This document shows, piece after piece, positions 35,866-44,666 of a DNA stretch of 51,157 nt. Numbering within the stretch: position 1 is the first letter of the stretch; each line of letters opens with the position of its first letter. The stretch covers positions 1 to 51,157 of the forward strand of contig NZ_JBGVSA010000028.1 in assembly GCF_041807905.1 (NCBI RefSeq). The letters are read 5' to 3'. The notes under the pieces are model-generated. The model did not search any database. It had not been told where the DNA came from and saw only the letters and a program-made list of their open reading frames with translations. Made by a program: the position numbers and the translations under genes. This DNA comes from JBGVSA01 sp041807905 (GTDB lineage: Bacteria > Pseudomonadota > Gammaproteobacteria > Burkholderiales > Rhodocyclaceae).

Positions 35866-36075
35866 ATGAAGAGCATCAAAGTCGCCGTCGCCGCCCTTTC
35901 GACCCTGATCGCCGTCGGCGCCTACGCTGCCCCGGCCGCCGATGCGGCTGCCGCTCCCGCTGCGCCCGCTGCCACGCAAAAGGCGCCGGCCAAGAAGACC
36001 ACGCACAAGAAGACGTCGCACAAGAAGTCGAGCGCCAAGAAGGCCGCTCCCGCTGCTGACGCCGCCACCAAGTAA
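35866..36075 (+). CDS. Asr-like exported Ala/Lys-rich peptide, copy 1
   Basis: 69 residues: a signal peptide (MKSIKVAVAALSTLIAVGAY, cleavage after AYA), an Ala/Pro-rich stretch, then a Lys/His-rich core (APAKKTTHKKTSHKK) and a short Ala tail. This composition and order match acid shock protein Asr, whose basic peptide buffers or chaperones in the periplasm at low pH. Resemblance is by composition, not by a strong motif, so the identity is uncertain. AAGGAA lies before the ATG. A near-identical copy follows. Confidence 0.65.
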   Translation: MKSIKVAVAALSTLIAVGAYAAPAADAAAAPAAPAATQKAPAKKTTHKKTSHKKSSAKKAAPAADAATK

Positions 36076-36125
36076 TCCGTTCATCGACTCCGCAACCCAC
36101 GTCTGACGAAGGAAGGAACCTGATC

Positions 36126-36338
36126 ATGAAAAGCATCAAAGTCGCTGTTGCCGCGCTGTCCACCCTGATCGCCGTCGGCGCCTACGCCGCCCCGGCCGCC
36201 GATGCCGCCGCTTCGTCGGCCGCCCCGGCCGCCACGCAAAAGGCGCCGGCCAAGAAGAGCACCCACAAGAAGACTTCGCACAAGAAGTCGGCCGCCAAGA
36301 CCGAAGCCGCTCCGGCTGCCGCACCGGCGACCAAGTAA
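36126..36338 (+). CDS. Asr-like exported Ala/Lys-rich peptide, copy 2
   Basis: 70 residues. The first 29 residues are identical to the copy upstream; differences lie in the linker (SSAAPAAT) and near the C terminus (SAAKTEAAPAA). GAAGGAAGGA supplies a strong ribosome site before ATG. The two arose by tandem duplication and form one operon, ended by a strong terminator at 36369. A two-component system follows. Confidence 0.7.
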   Translation: MKSIKVAVAALSTLIAVGAYAAPAADAAASSAAPAATQKAPAKKSTHKKTSHKKSAAKTEAAPAAAPATK

Positions 36339-36368
36339 TCGCACCCAGGCCGCGCGAGCGGCCCGGCA

Positions 36369-36404
36369 AGAACGGGGCGGCCAGAAACCGCCCCGTTCTG
36401 TTTT
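36369..36404 (+). terminator. Rho-independent terminator after the Asr-like pair
   Basis: AGAACGGGGCGG at 36369-36380 pairs perfectly with CCGCCCCGTTCT at 36388-36399, with a seven-base loop and a GTTTT tail. The 12-base stem separates the peptide pair from the gene at 36432. Confidence 0.93.
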
Positions 36405-36431
36405 CAGCCCGCCCTGATAGCATTGGCGACC

Positions 36432-36854
36432 ATGATCCGAACGCTCGTTCCCCGCCTTTTCGCCCTGCTCTTCGTTGCCGCGTTGTCGGTCCTTGCCAGC
36501 CAATGGGTCGGGGCCAAGGGGCCGTCGGTGCCGCGCGGCGCCGTGCGGGTCAGCAAGGTGTTCGGCTGGCAGCCCATGAAGGATGGCCGCCTGATTCTCT
36601 GGCTGGGCGTGAGCGAGCCCTGGATGCTCACGCTCGCCGCCCCCTGCGATCTGCCCGCGCGTGAGCCGCTGTGGGTCAGCCTGCATGACGGCCATATCGT
36701 CCCGGGCACCGATGCAATCGGCAACGGCGAGCAGTCGTGCCGCATCCAGCGCATCACGCAGATTCCGGCCGTCGAGCGCACCGCGCTGGGTCTGAACGCC
36801 CCGGTCGGCGGGCCGCTCGTGCTGCATCGGCATTACTCGAAGCGCACGCCATGA
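36432..36854 (+). CDS. Exported hypothetical protein preceding a two-component system
   Basis: 140 residues with a signal peptide or anchor (LVPRLFALLFVAALSVLAS). The mature part has a pair of cysteines (PCDLPARE; QSCRIQRI), probably a disulfide, and appears beta-rich (GRLILWLGVSEPWMLTLAA). I do not recognise the family. Its stop overlaps the response regulator start by four bases (ATGA), so it belongs to the same operon and may be a periplasmic sensor partner or target. The ATG at 36432 is chosen over a TTG at 36423; ribosome site weak. Confidence 0.6.
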   Translation: MIRTLVPRLFALLFVAALSVLASQWVGAKGPSVPRGAVRVSKVFGWQPMKDGRLILWLGVSEPWMLTLAAPCDLPAREPLWVSLHDGHIVPGTDAIGNGEQSCRIQRITQIPAVERTALGLNAPVGGPLVLHRHYSKRTP

Positions 36855-37534
36855 AGATACTGATCGTCGAGGACGACCCGCACCAGGCAAGTTTCGTGTG
36901 CCAGGGCCTGCGCGAGGCCGGCATGGTGGTCGACCATGCCGCCACCGGCAAGGAGGGCCTGTTCATGGCCACGACCGAGCAATACGACGTCATGGTGCTC
37001 GATCGCATGCTGCCGGTGGTCGATGGGCTGACCATCCTGCGAACCCTGCGCGCGTCGCAGATCCACACGCCGGTGCTGATCCTCAGCGCGCTGGGCGAAG
37101 TCGACGACCGCGTGGAGGGCCTGCGCGCCGGCAGCGACGACTACCTCGTCAAGCCATTCGCCATCGCAGAACTGATGGCGCGCATCGAGGTGCTGGCGCG
37201 GCGTCCGCGCACAGCACCGGAGACCAGCGAACAATCGCGCCTGCGCGTGGCGGACGTCGAGATGGATCTGATTCGCCGCACCGTGGCCCGTGCGGGGCGC
37301 CGGATCGATCTGAAGCCCAAGGAGTTCATGCTGCTGGAGTACCTCATGCGGCATGCCGACCAGGTCGTCACCCGCACCATGCTGCTCGAAGGCGTGTGGG
37401 ACTATCACTTCGACCCGGCCACCAACGTCATCGACGTGCATATCTCCAACCTGCGCGCCAAGCTCGACGCCCCCGGCGCGGCGCCCTTGATTCACACCCT
37501 GCGCGGGGCGGGTTACCGTTTCGGTACCGCCTGA
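36851..37534 (+). CDS. OmpR-family response regulator
   Basis: 227 residues. The receiver domain has the acidic pair EDD (7-9), phospho-acceptor Asp51 (VMVLDRMLP) and Lys in LVKPFA near residue 102. The output domain is a winged helix (DLKPKEFMLLEYLMRHADQV, DVHISNLRAKLDAPG, HTLRGAGYRFG). It pairs with the kinase eight bases downstream and resembles the CusR/QseB group. Confidence 0.93.
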   Translation: MKILIVEDDPHQASFVCQGLREAGMVVDHAATGKEGLFMATTEQYDVMVLDRMLPVVDGLTILRTLRASQIHTPVLILSALGEVDDRVEGLRAGSDDYLVKPFAIAELMARIEVLARRPRTAPETSEQSRLRVADVEMDLIRRTVARAGRRIDLKPKEFMLLEYLMRHADQVVTRTMLLEGVWDYHFDPATNVIDVHISNLRAKLDAPGAAPLIHTLRGAGYRFGTA

Positions 37535-37541
37535 TCCGGCG

Positions 37542-38915
37542 ATGACACGACCCAGGCTGTTCCCGCGCAGTCCGTTCTTCCGCTTCGCCGCCGTGCTGCC
37601 GGTGTGCATCGCCATCATCATCGCGCTGCTGTTCGTGCCGATCTACCAGGAGGCGCGCGACGACATCCGCCAGCAGGTCGCCAGCGCCATCCGGCTGGAG
37701 ATCGTCAATCTCGAAGAGGACTTCCACGAAGGCGGCATGGCCGCGCTGGTCGACGTGATCGAGCGGCGCGTGGCCGCGCCGGTCGACCGGGACGCCGTCT
37801 ACTATCTCGCCGATGCCAACGGCGGCAAGATCACCGGCAACATCGACGCGTGGCCCGACGACGTGCGCCCGATCGACGACTCCGAGTTCCGCGCGCGCGA
37901 ATCCGATGGCCATACGCTGACCGGGCACGTGTTCGTGCTCTATGACGGCGTCCGTCTTCTCGTTGCGCGGCGCTCGCCGCTGGCCACCTTCCGCGCACAC
38001 ATCCTTCGGCAACTGGCGGTGGCCGGTGCGCTCGCCACGCTTCTTTCGGCGCTCATCGCGTGGCTCTTCGCCGGCCGTGTGCGGCGTCGCCTGACGCTGT
38101 TGGCGCAAGGCGCGGATCTGGTGCAACAGGGAGAACTGTCGCACCGTCTTCCGGTTTCCGTGCGCGGCGACGAAATCGATCAGCTCGCGGCCCGATTCAA
38201 CGCTGCCTTCGAACGCATCGAGCAGTTGATGGAAGCCTCGCGCGAAGTGTCGTCCGCCATCGCCCACGACATGCGTCGCCCGCTCACGCGCCTGCGCAAT
38301 GAAATCGAAAGCCTGCGCGACGCGGGCAGCGGCATGCCGAACGAACGGGTGGAATCCCTGCTGGCGCAGACCGACGACGTGCTGCGCACCTTTGCAGCGT
38401 TGCTACGACTGGCGCGGCTGGAGTCCGGATCGCTGGCAGCCGAGCGGCGCCCGGTCGAGGTTGCCGACGTGGTGGGGGATGTGGTCGATCTTTTCGAGCC
38501 GGTGGCCGAAGCGCAGGGGCGCGCGCTGAATCTGTCAGGGCGCGCGGCCGTCGTGCTGGGCGATCGCGAATTGCTGTTCCAGGCGCTCACCAACCTCATC
38601 GACAATGCGCTGCGTTACGGCGCCGGCGACATCGATGTCGAGCTGTCGTCGACCGTCGATGCCAACGTCATCAGCGTGCGCGATCATGGCGAGGGCGTTC
38701 CGGAAGCGACCTTGTCGCGGCTCTTCGAGCGCTTTTATCGCGTCGATACCAGCCGCGCCGACGATCAGGGTTCTGGTGTGGGGCTGACCTTGGTGCGCGC
38801 CATCGCGCAGTTCCACGGAGGCAGCGCGAGTGTTGCCAATGCGTCACCCGGTTTGCGGGTGACGCTGACCTTGCCGATCGCGACGCAGTTACTGCAGTCG
38901 CGGCAGATCGAATAG
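37542..38915 (+). CDS. Membrane sensor histidine kinase
   Basis: 457 residues. Two membrane helices (about 14-33 and 158-177) frame a periplasmic sensor of about 120 residues rich in acidic residues. A HAMP domain follows, then the phospho-acceptor His242 in AIAHDMRRPLTRLR, N box TNLIDNALRYG, G1 VRDHGEGVP, and G2 GSGVGLTLVRAI. The acidic sensor (EEDFHEGGM, WPDDVRPIDDSEFR) might detect cations or pH. It converges with pirin, overlapping its end by 27 bases. Confidence 0.93.
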   Translation: MTRPRLFPRSPFFRFAAVLPVCIAIIIALLFVPIYQEARDDIRQQVASAIRLEIVNLEEDFHEGGMAALVDVIERRVAAPVDRDAVYYLADANGGKITGNIDAWPDDVRPIDDSEFRARESDGHTLTGHVFVLYDGVRLLVARRSPLATFRAHILRQLAVAGALATLLSALIAWLFAGRVRRRLTLLAQGADLVQQGELSHRLPVSVRGDEIDQLAARFNAAFERIEQLMEASREVSSAIAHDMRRPLTRLRNEIESLRDAGSGMPNERVESLLAQTDDVLRTFAALLRLARLESGSLAAERRPVEVADVVGDVVDLFEPVAEAQGRALNLSGRAAVVLGDRELLFQALTNLIDNALRYGAGDIDVELSSTVDANVISVRDHGEGVPEATLSRLFERFYRVDTSRADDQGSGVGLTLVRAIAQFHGGSASVANASPGLRVTLTLPIATQLLQSRQIE

Positions 38916-39599
38916 CAGCACTTCGCCGCCGCCGACACCGCCGCGAATTGCCACGGTGCTCTCGTCGACGAGCTTGACAGCATCGCCAGCCGCATACGTC
39001 GCACCGGCAATGGAGACCGTGCCGCGCACGACATGGATGTAGCCCAGGCGGCCGGGCGCGAAGCGATGCGTGGCTTCTTCGCCGTCGGAGAGCAGGCTCG
39101 CGTAGAGCTGCGCATCCTGCTGGATGCGCACGCTGCCTTCAGCGCCGTCCGGTGAAGCGACCAGGCGCAGGCGCCCACGCTTTTCCGCATCGTCGAAATG
39201 CACCTGCTCATAGCCCGGTGCGCTGCCCATGCGGTCCGGAATGACCCAGATCTGCAGGAAGTGCACCAGTTTGTCCGGCGAATGATTGAATTCACTGTGC
39301 ACCACGCCCGTTCCCGCGCTCATGCGTTGCACATCGCCGGGCAGGATGCTGGTGCCGTTGCCCATGCTGTCCTTGTGCGCGAGCGCCCCTTCGAGCACGT
39401 AGCTGATGATCTCCATGTCGCGGTGACCATGCGAGCCAAAGCCCATGCCGGGATTCACGCGGTCTTCGTTGATGACGCGCAGCGGTCCCCAGCCCATGTG
39501 CTCGGGATCGTGATAGTCGGCAAACGAAAAGGAGTGATAGCTGTCGAGCCAGCCATGGTTGGCGTGGCCGCGCTCGTCTGCAAAGCGGGGGATGATCAT
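38889..39599 (-). CDS. Pirin family protein (YhhW-like)
   Basis: 236 residues of bicupin fold. The metal ligands of E. coli YhhW are all at the same positions: His57 and His59 (GSHGHRDME), His101 and Glu103 (VHSEFNHS). Members bind iron or nickel and some show quercetin dioxygenase activity; the physiological role is unclear. AGGAGA lies eight bases before the ATG at 39599. Its 3' end overlaps the end of the convergent histidine kinase by 27 bases. Confidence 0.93.
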   Translation of the reverse strand: MIIPRFADERGHANHGWLDSYHSFSFADYHDPEHMGWGPLRVINEDRVNPGMGFGSHGHRDMEIISYVLEGALAHKDSMGNGTSILPGDVQRMSAGTGVVHSEFNHSPDKLVHFLQIWVIPDRMGSAPGYEQVHFDDAEKRGRLRLVASPDGAEGSVRIQQDAQLYASLLSDGEEATHRFAPGRLGYIHVVRGTVSIAGATYAAGDAVKLVDESTVAIRGGVGGGEVLLFDLPRLQ

Positions 39600-39741
39600 G
39601 ACATACTCTCCTGGGCTGAAAGTGTCCGGCTGCCGGAACACACGACTGCGCTTGAATCGTTCTTGCACGGCGTGCGCCGAATGAACCGGCGCACGCTGCG
39701 ATCCAACCTAGATGGGGACGATTCCCCGGAAATCCAGCCCG

Positions 39742-40503
39742 TCACTGGCTGATGGTGATCTCCAACGTGCCCAGGCCGCCGTAGCACACACGCACCGGCA
39801 CGCCGACCGGAATGTCGATGACGCCGGCGTACGATCCGGTGATGACCGCCTGCCCGGCACGCAGGCCTTCGCCATGCGCGCGCAGGTATTCCGCCAGCCA
39901 GTACACGCCGACGCGCGAGTGTTTGTTCGGATGATGGCCGGAGAATTCGCGCACGGCGCCGCCGTCCGATTCGACGGTCAACGGAATCTGCGCGCGCGCC
40001 TTGTCCGCGCCGACATCCACTTTCGGACCAATGAACAGGCCGTAGTTGTTGAGGCAGTCGCCCATCATCTCGAAGAACGAATGGGCCCCGGCATCGGCGT
40101 AGCGGTTGCCGACGAGTTCCAGTGCCAGGTGAACGCTGCCGATGGCCGCGTCGACTTCGTCCGGCATGTAGGGCGCATCGCGTGGAGGCAGATCGTGCGA
40201 CATCACGCAGGCCAGTTCGGGCTCGATGCGGACGGTGTCGCCCGGCGCCCAGGCCTTGACCGGCGAGACGGCGAAAATGGTGGAGCCATGGATCGGCGCG
40301 TAGGCGACGTGGTCGGGCAAGGGCAGCACGCATTTCCAGCCGCCGATGCGTTCGCCCAATCGTTCGACGACGAGGCGCTGGATGGCCTCGGCCTGTGCTG
40401 CATCTTGCGGACGTTGGTCAGCCGGCACGTCAGCGATGGGCGTGCCTCCCTGACGAGCCTGCGCCAGCCGTTCGGCTGCGGCCCGGAGTTGTTCGGTATT
40501 CAT
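39742..40503 (-). CDS. 2-keto-4-pentenoate hydratase-like protein (FAH superfamily)
   Basis: 253 residues with the MhpD/2-oxopent-4-enoate hydratase layout: RIEPELACVMSHDLPPRDAP near residue 91, HLALELVGNRYADAG, and the end GVPVRVCYGGLGTLEITIS. Hydratases in meta-cleavage pathways hydrate 2-hydroxypenta-2,4-dienoate; related enzymes are decarboxylases. No other meta-pathway gene is adjacent, so the substrate is open. It lies 109 bases downstream of the SBF-like transporter on the same strand. Confidence 0.85.
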   Translation of the reverse strand: MNTEQLRAAAERLAQARQGGTPIADVPADQRPQDAAQAEAIQRLVVERLGERIGGWKCVLPLPDHVAYAPIHGSTIFAVSPVKAWAPGDTVRIEPELACVMSHDLPPRDAPYMPDEVDAAIGSVHLALELVGNRYADAGAHSFFEMMGDCLNNYGLFIGPKVDVGADKARAQIPLTVESDGGAVREFSGHHPNKHSRVGVYWLAEYLRAHGEGLRAGQAVITGSYAGVIDIPVGVPVRVCYGGLGTLEITISQ

Positions 40504-40612
40504 TGTGAGTCTCCGCCAAGTGAAATCCCCGTGGGTACGACCAGTCTACCCCGACTGGCCGTGCCCAGAGGTTCGAACGCCCGCGCGGGAAGAAATTCCC
40601 GCGCCGCGTCGA

Positions 40613-41611
40613 TCAGGCGGTGGAAGCCTGGGCGGCCCGCAGCGCGGCCTGCTTGCGGGCGTGGTAACGCTGCGCGAGCACGGCGCAGGTCATCAACTGG
40701 ATCTGGTGGAAGATCATGAGCGGCAGCACCATCGGCCCGACGAGGTGGCTGGCGAACAGCACCTTGGCGATGGGCACGCCGCTGGCAAGGCTCTTCTTCG
40801 AGCCGCAGAAGACGATCGTGATCTCGTCCTCGCGATTGAAGCCCAGTCTGCGCGCAATGAACGTCGTCAGCGCCAGCACCAGCGCCAGCAGCGCGCCGCA
40901 CACGATCAGCAGACCGACCAGCGCGGGCCACGGTGTGTCGTGCCACAGGCCTTCGATGACGGCGGCCGAGAATGCCGTGTAGACCACCAGCAGGATCGAG
41001 CCCTGGTCGGTGTATTTGAGCATCGGCTTGTGGCGATCGACCCAGCCGCCGATCCAGCGGCGCGCGATCTGACCGGCCACGAACGGCACCAGCAGTTGCA
41101 GCACGATGTTCCAGATACTGTCCATCGAGAACGCTGCCGTGCCGGACGCCGACATCAGCATGCCGACCAGCACGGGCGTCAGGAAGATGCCCAGGATGTT
41201 CGACGCCGACGCGCTGCACACCGCCGCCGGCACATTGCCTTCGGCCATCGACGTGAACGCGATCGACGACTGCACGGTGGACGGCAGCGTGCACAGGAAC
41301 AGCACGCCGAGGTACAGCTCCGGCGTGATGACAAAAGTCATCAGCGGGCGCAGCACGATGGCCAGCACGGGGAAGAGCACGAACGTGCACGCCAGCACCA
41401 CCAGGTGCAGGCGCCAGTGCGTGATGCCCGCGATCACCGCTGCGCGCGAAAGCTTGGCACCGTGGAAGAAGAACAGCATCCCGATCGCCACGTCGGTGAT
41501 GACGTTGAAGACTTCGGCCGTCCTGCCCTGGCAGGGAAAGAAGCTGGCGATGAGGACCGTCGTGACCAGCGCGAGGGTGAAGTTGTCGGGGAGAAAACGC
41601 GGGCGTGCCAT
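40613..41611 (-). CDS. Bile acid:sodium symporter-like transporter (YfeH type)
   Basis: 332 residues, equal to E. coli YfeH, with about ten hydrophobic helices. Family motifs: DVAIGMLFFFHGAKLSRAAV near the first helices, LPSTVQSSIAFTSMAEGNVP with the crossing-helix region, and FCGSKKSLASGVPIAKVLF near residue 268-286. Substrate unknown; some relatives carry organic anions. It is divergent from a LysR gene across a region with a perfect 16-base palindrome, the usual LysR-target layout. Confidence 0.9.
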   Translation of the reverse strand: MARPRFLPDNFTLALVTTVLIASFFPCQGRTAEVFNVITDVAIGMLFFFHGAKLSRAAVIAGITHWRLHLVVLACTFVLFPVLAIVLRPLMTFVITPELYLGVLFLCTLPSTVQSSIAFTSMAEGNVPAAVCSASASNILGIFLTPVLVGMLMSASGTAAFSMDSIWNIVLQLLVPFVAGQIARRWIGGWVDRHKPMLKYTDQGSILLVVYTAFSAAVIEGLWHDTPWPALVGLLIVCGALLALVLALTTFIARRLGFNREDEITIVFCGSKKSLASGVPIAKVLFASHLVGPMVLPLMIFHQIQLMTCAVLAQRYHARKQAALRAAQASTA

Positions 41612-41683
41612 GCGCGCACCTGATTGTTGTCGTACGAAGGCCGCATTACACCGCCGCGACGTCTAAAATACAAATTCATTTAT

Positions 41684-41714
41684 CGCATGAATTCATGCGC
41701 ATCTGGCATGAATT
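41684..41714. promoter_or_regulatory. Likely LysR operator between transporter and regulator genes
   Basis: CGCATGAATTCATGCG at 41684-41699 is a perfect 16-base palindrome. A half-site copy, GCATGAATT, follows at 41706-41714. It lies in the 118-base divergent region, about 30 bases before the LysR start. LysR regulators typically bind such a site plus a weaker repeat next to it. Confidence 0.65.
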
Positions 41715-41729
41715 GTCCGCTGCATCGCC

Positions 41730-42641
41730 ATGACGCCAAACATATCGCTTCGTCAGCTGCGGGTATTTCTCGCCGTCAGCGAGCATGCCAGCTTCAGCCG
41801 TGCCGGCGAAGCCATCGGCCTGACCCAGCCAGCGGTGAGCCGCGCCATCCGCGAGCTGGAATCCGAACTCGGCCTGACGCTGCTCGACCGCACCACGCGC
41901 GAAGTCTCGCTGACCGCTGAAGGGCGCGCGCTGGCGGGCGAGGTCGGGCGTCTCATCGATGAACTGGAAACCGCGCTGCGGCAGGCCCGTACCCGCAGCG
42001 AAGCGCGCAGCGGACGCGTTCGCGTGGCGTGTGCACCGACCATTTCCGCAAGCCTGATGCCCGCCACGATCGCGGCGGCGGCCCAGCGCTATCCGCAGAT
42101 CGAACTGGTGTTGCACGATCTCGTGCAGCGGCTGGTACTGGAAAGCGTGCGCAGCGGCGAGGTGGATTTTGCGGTGATCGTCGACCCGATTTCGGCCAAC
42201 GACCTGGTCGTGCAGATCGTCATGACCGATCACTTCTACCTCGTCTGCCCACGCGACCATCGGCTGGCGAAAGCGGCACGGGTCAAGTGGACGCAACTGG
42301 AAGGCGAGTCGCTGGTGCTGCTCGACTACAACTCCGGCAGCCGTCCGCTCATCGATCGCGCGCTGGCTCAGCACGGCGTGCAATACCGCGTGGTGCAGGA
42401 GGTGGGACACTCGACGACGGTGTTCCGCCTGCTCGAGGCCGGCATCGGCGTGAGCGTTCAGCCGGGCCTGTCACTACCCCTGCCGGGAGACGCGCTGGTC
42501 GCGCGGCCACTGATTCCCGACGTTACCCGGCCGATCATGCTGGCCCGCCGCCGCAACCGTTCGCTCTCGCCAACGGCGCAGGTCATGTGGGATCTGGTGC
42601 TCGACACCGCCCGCGCCATGGCGCCACCCACGTCGCCGTAA
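41730..42641 (+). CDS. LysR-family transcription regulator
   Basis: 303 residues. The N-terminal winged helix is canonical (SLRQLRVFLAVSEHASFSRA, GLTQPAVSRAIRELESEL), and the effector domain starts near residue 91. The neighbours on the divergent side, the SBF-like transporter and then the hydratase, are its probable targets. Its stop is three bases from the convergent TPM-domain gene. Confidence 0.94.
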   Translation: MTPNISLRQLRVFLAVSEHASFSRAGEAIGLTQPAVSRAIRELESELGLTLLDRTTREVSLTAEGRALAGEVGRLIDELETALRQARTRSEARSGRVRVACAPTISASLMPATIAAAAQRYPQIELVLHDLVQRLVLESVRSGEVDFAVIVDPISANDLVVQIVMTDHFYLVCPRDHRLAKAARVKWTQLEGESLVLLDYNSGSRPLIDRALAQHGVQYRVVQEVGHSTTVFRLLEAGIGVSVQPGLSLPLPGDALVARPLIPDVTRPIMLARRRNRSLSPTAQVMWDLVLDTARAMAPPTSP

Positions 42642-42644
42642 CCA

Positions 42645-43907
42645 TCACCAACTGCTCGATGCGCCGCCTCCGCCGCTGGAGCCGCCCCCGCCGCTCGAAG
42701 AGCTCGAACTGCTCGAACTGCTCGAACTGGACGACCCGGACGACGATCCGCCCGAATGGCCCGAACCTCCTCCGCCACTGCCCGGCTTGATCCAGCCCAC
42801 GCGTGGGTGCGCACCGATGGCGACGACGATGGCCACGATCACGCCGACTGTCAGGCTGCCGGCGATGACGCCGACGACCGCACCGAAGATCAGTGCCGAA
42901 TAACCCATGAATGCGTAACGCTGCCCGAGCAACATGCCGAAGCCGCCAAACAGCAGCAGGAACAGCAGCCCGGCCACGATGAAGGCGATGAAGAAAAGCG
43001 GCACGACGGTCCACGCCGGCAGCGTATGGGTCAGCAGGCGCGCGACCGGAACGGGCACCACGTCGACGATGTCGGCGCCTAACGTCAGCCCGTTGCCGCC
43101 GTCGCCATCGCCGGTGATGAGGCCAAGGCAGGCGAGGAACACGCCGAGGGCGCCGCAGACGATCAACGCCACCATGCGTGGCGTGCCGGCCGGTTTCTCG
43201 ACAGTCCGCCGCACCACTTTCTTGTCCTTGCGACCGACGGTCTTCTCCACCACCCGTGCGCGGCGAAAATGTCCGCGCATCGCCAGGTAGAGCAGCACCA
43301 TCAGGGCGAGGATGACACCCTCGTTCACGAGCACGGTGTAGTAGCGGGTTTCGCCCGCCGGCGCCCAACTGGCGACCCAGCGTTCAAGCGGCGGCGCGGT
43401 GAATGCAGGCGCTGGCAGATCTTCGTGCCGGACCAGTGCGCTCAGCGCATCGACGCCAGCGGTGATACCTGCCGCATAGTCGCCGCGGCGGAATGCGGGG
43501 GCGAGATACTCGTCGAGAATGCGTTTGGCGATGGCATCGGGAATGGCGCCCTCCAGGCCGTAGCCGACTTCGATGCGCATGCGGTGGTCGTCGTGCGCGA
43601 CAACCATCAGCACGCCATCGTCGACACCCTTCCGGCCGAGCTTCCACGTGTTGAAGACGCGGTTGGCGAAGGGCGCGATGTCCTCCTCGGCTGTGCTGTC
43701 CACCGTCAGCACGGCAACCTGGGCGCCCGTGTCGGCTTCCAGTCTTGTCAGTGCGCCTGCAAGGGCGGCATGCTCGTCGGCCGAAAGCAGCCCGGCCTGG
43801 TCCACGACGAGCGAGAAAGGCGGGGCGGCCACCTCCGCGCGCGCGCCGACGGCGAGCAGCAGGGCGAACAGCGGCGCGACAAAGATGATGAACAGGCGAT
43901 TGCGCAT
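42645..43907 (-). CDS. TPM-domain membrane protein (YgcG-like) with poly-Ser/Gly tail
   Basis: 420 residues with a signal peptide, an N-terminal TPM domain (LVVDQAGLLSADEHAALAGA; VGYGLEGAIPDAIAKRIL), three or four membrane helices, and a low-complexity C terminus of Ser and Gly that contains an uninterrupted serine run. TPM proteins of the YgcG type are associated with LemA and with photosystem repair in plants (Psb32); some are phosphatases. lemA is not adjacent here. The ATG at 43907 fits the signal peptide but has no strong ribosome site. Confidence 0.85.
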   Translation of the reverse strand: MRNRLFIIFVAPLFALLLAVGARAEVAAPPFSLVVDQAGLLSADEHAALAGALTRLEADTGAQVAVLTVDSTAEEDIAPFANRVFNTWKLGRKGVDDGVLMVVAHDDHRMRIEVGYGLEGAIPDAIAKRILDEYLAPAFRRGDYAAGITAGVDALSALVRHEDLPAPAFTAPPLERWVASWAPAGETRYYTVLVNEGVILALMVLLYLAMRGHFRRARVVEKTVGRKDKKVVRRTVEKPAGTPRMVALIVCGALGVFLACLGLITGDGDGGNGLTLGADIVDVVPVPVARLLTHTLPAWTVVPLFFIAFIVAGLLFLLLFGGFGMLLGQRYAFMGYSALIFGAVVGVIAGSLTVGVIVAIVVAIGAHPRVGWIKPGSGGGGSGHSGGSSSGSSSSSSSSSSSSSSGGGGSSGGGGASSSW

Positions 43908-44007
43908 GGTGGCCGGGAAGCGTGGCACGAAACAGCGCTCATCTTCCATCGACCACTTGTCCGCTGGCTGCGCGCGATCAAGCGTCGTCGCGCGCAGCGG
44001 GACGTGG

Positions 44008-44589
44008 CTACAGTTCGATACGCGTGCCCAGTACAACGAGGAATTGCGAGATCCACGCCGGGTGGGCGGGCCACGCCGGCGCGGTGACGAGTTTGCCGTC
44101 GGTGACCGCGCCGTCGATGGGAATCTCGGCGTAGCGGCCGCCGGCCAGTTCGACTTCCGGGCGGCAGGCCGGGTAGGCCGATACCCTGCGGCCGTCAATG
44201 ACGCGCGCCGCGGCCAGTATCTGCGGCCCATGGCAGATTGCCGCCACCGGTTTGTCGGCGGAGAAGAAATGCTTCACGGCGTCGATCACCTTCGGGTTCA
44301 GGCGCAGATATTCCGGGGCGCGTCCGCCGGCAATGAGCAAAGCGTCGTAGCTGGCCGGATCGACCTCGGCGAAGCTCGCGTTGAGCGAGAAGTTGTGGCC
44401 GCGCTTTTCCGAATACGTCTGCTGCCCTTCGAAGTCATGGATGGCCGTGGCGACCGTCTCGCCCGCCTTCTTGTCGGGGCACACCGCGTGCACCGTATGT
44501 CCGACCGCCTGCAGCGCCTGGAAGGGCACCATGATTTCGTAGTCTTCGACGAAGTCGCCGACCAGCGCGAGGATTTTCTTGGCTGCCAT
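44008..44589 (-). CDS. DJ-1/PfpI family protein
   Basis: 193 residues. The nucleophile elbow is AICHGPQ with Cys119, and Glu15 (GDFVEDYE) is the conserved acidic partner. This is closer to the PfpI/YhbO group than to human DJ-1; proposed roles are glyoxalase III, deglycase or stress-response protease activity, not settled. CGGAGACAG precedes the ATG. It reads the same way as the TPM gene 100 bases downstream. Confidence 0.92.
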   Translation of the reverse strand: MAAKKILALVGDFVEDYEIMVPFQALQAVGHTVHAVCPDKKAGETVATAIHDFEGQQTYSEKRGHNFSLNASFAEVDPASYDALLIAGGRAPEYLRLNPKVIDAVKHFFSADKPVAAICHGPQILAAARVIDGRRVSAYPACRPEVELAGGRYAEIPIDGAVTDGKLVTAPAWPAHPAWISQFLVVLGTRIEL

Positions 44590-44666
44590 GATCTGTCTCC
44601 GTGGGGTGTGCGCGCAGCGCGCAAGCGCATGTTGAGCGCGTCGGAGACAGCCCTGGTGTTAGCCGG

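Noticed and set aside
42645..42790. Ser-rich repeat as a frameshift or error
   Set aside because: Low-complexity Ser/Gly tails are usual in TPM-domain proteins of the YgcG type, and the frame stays open.
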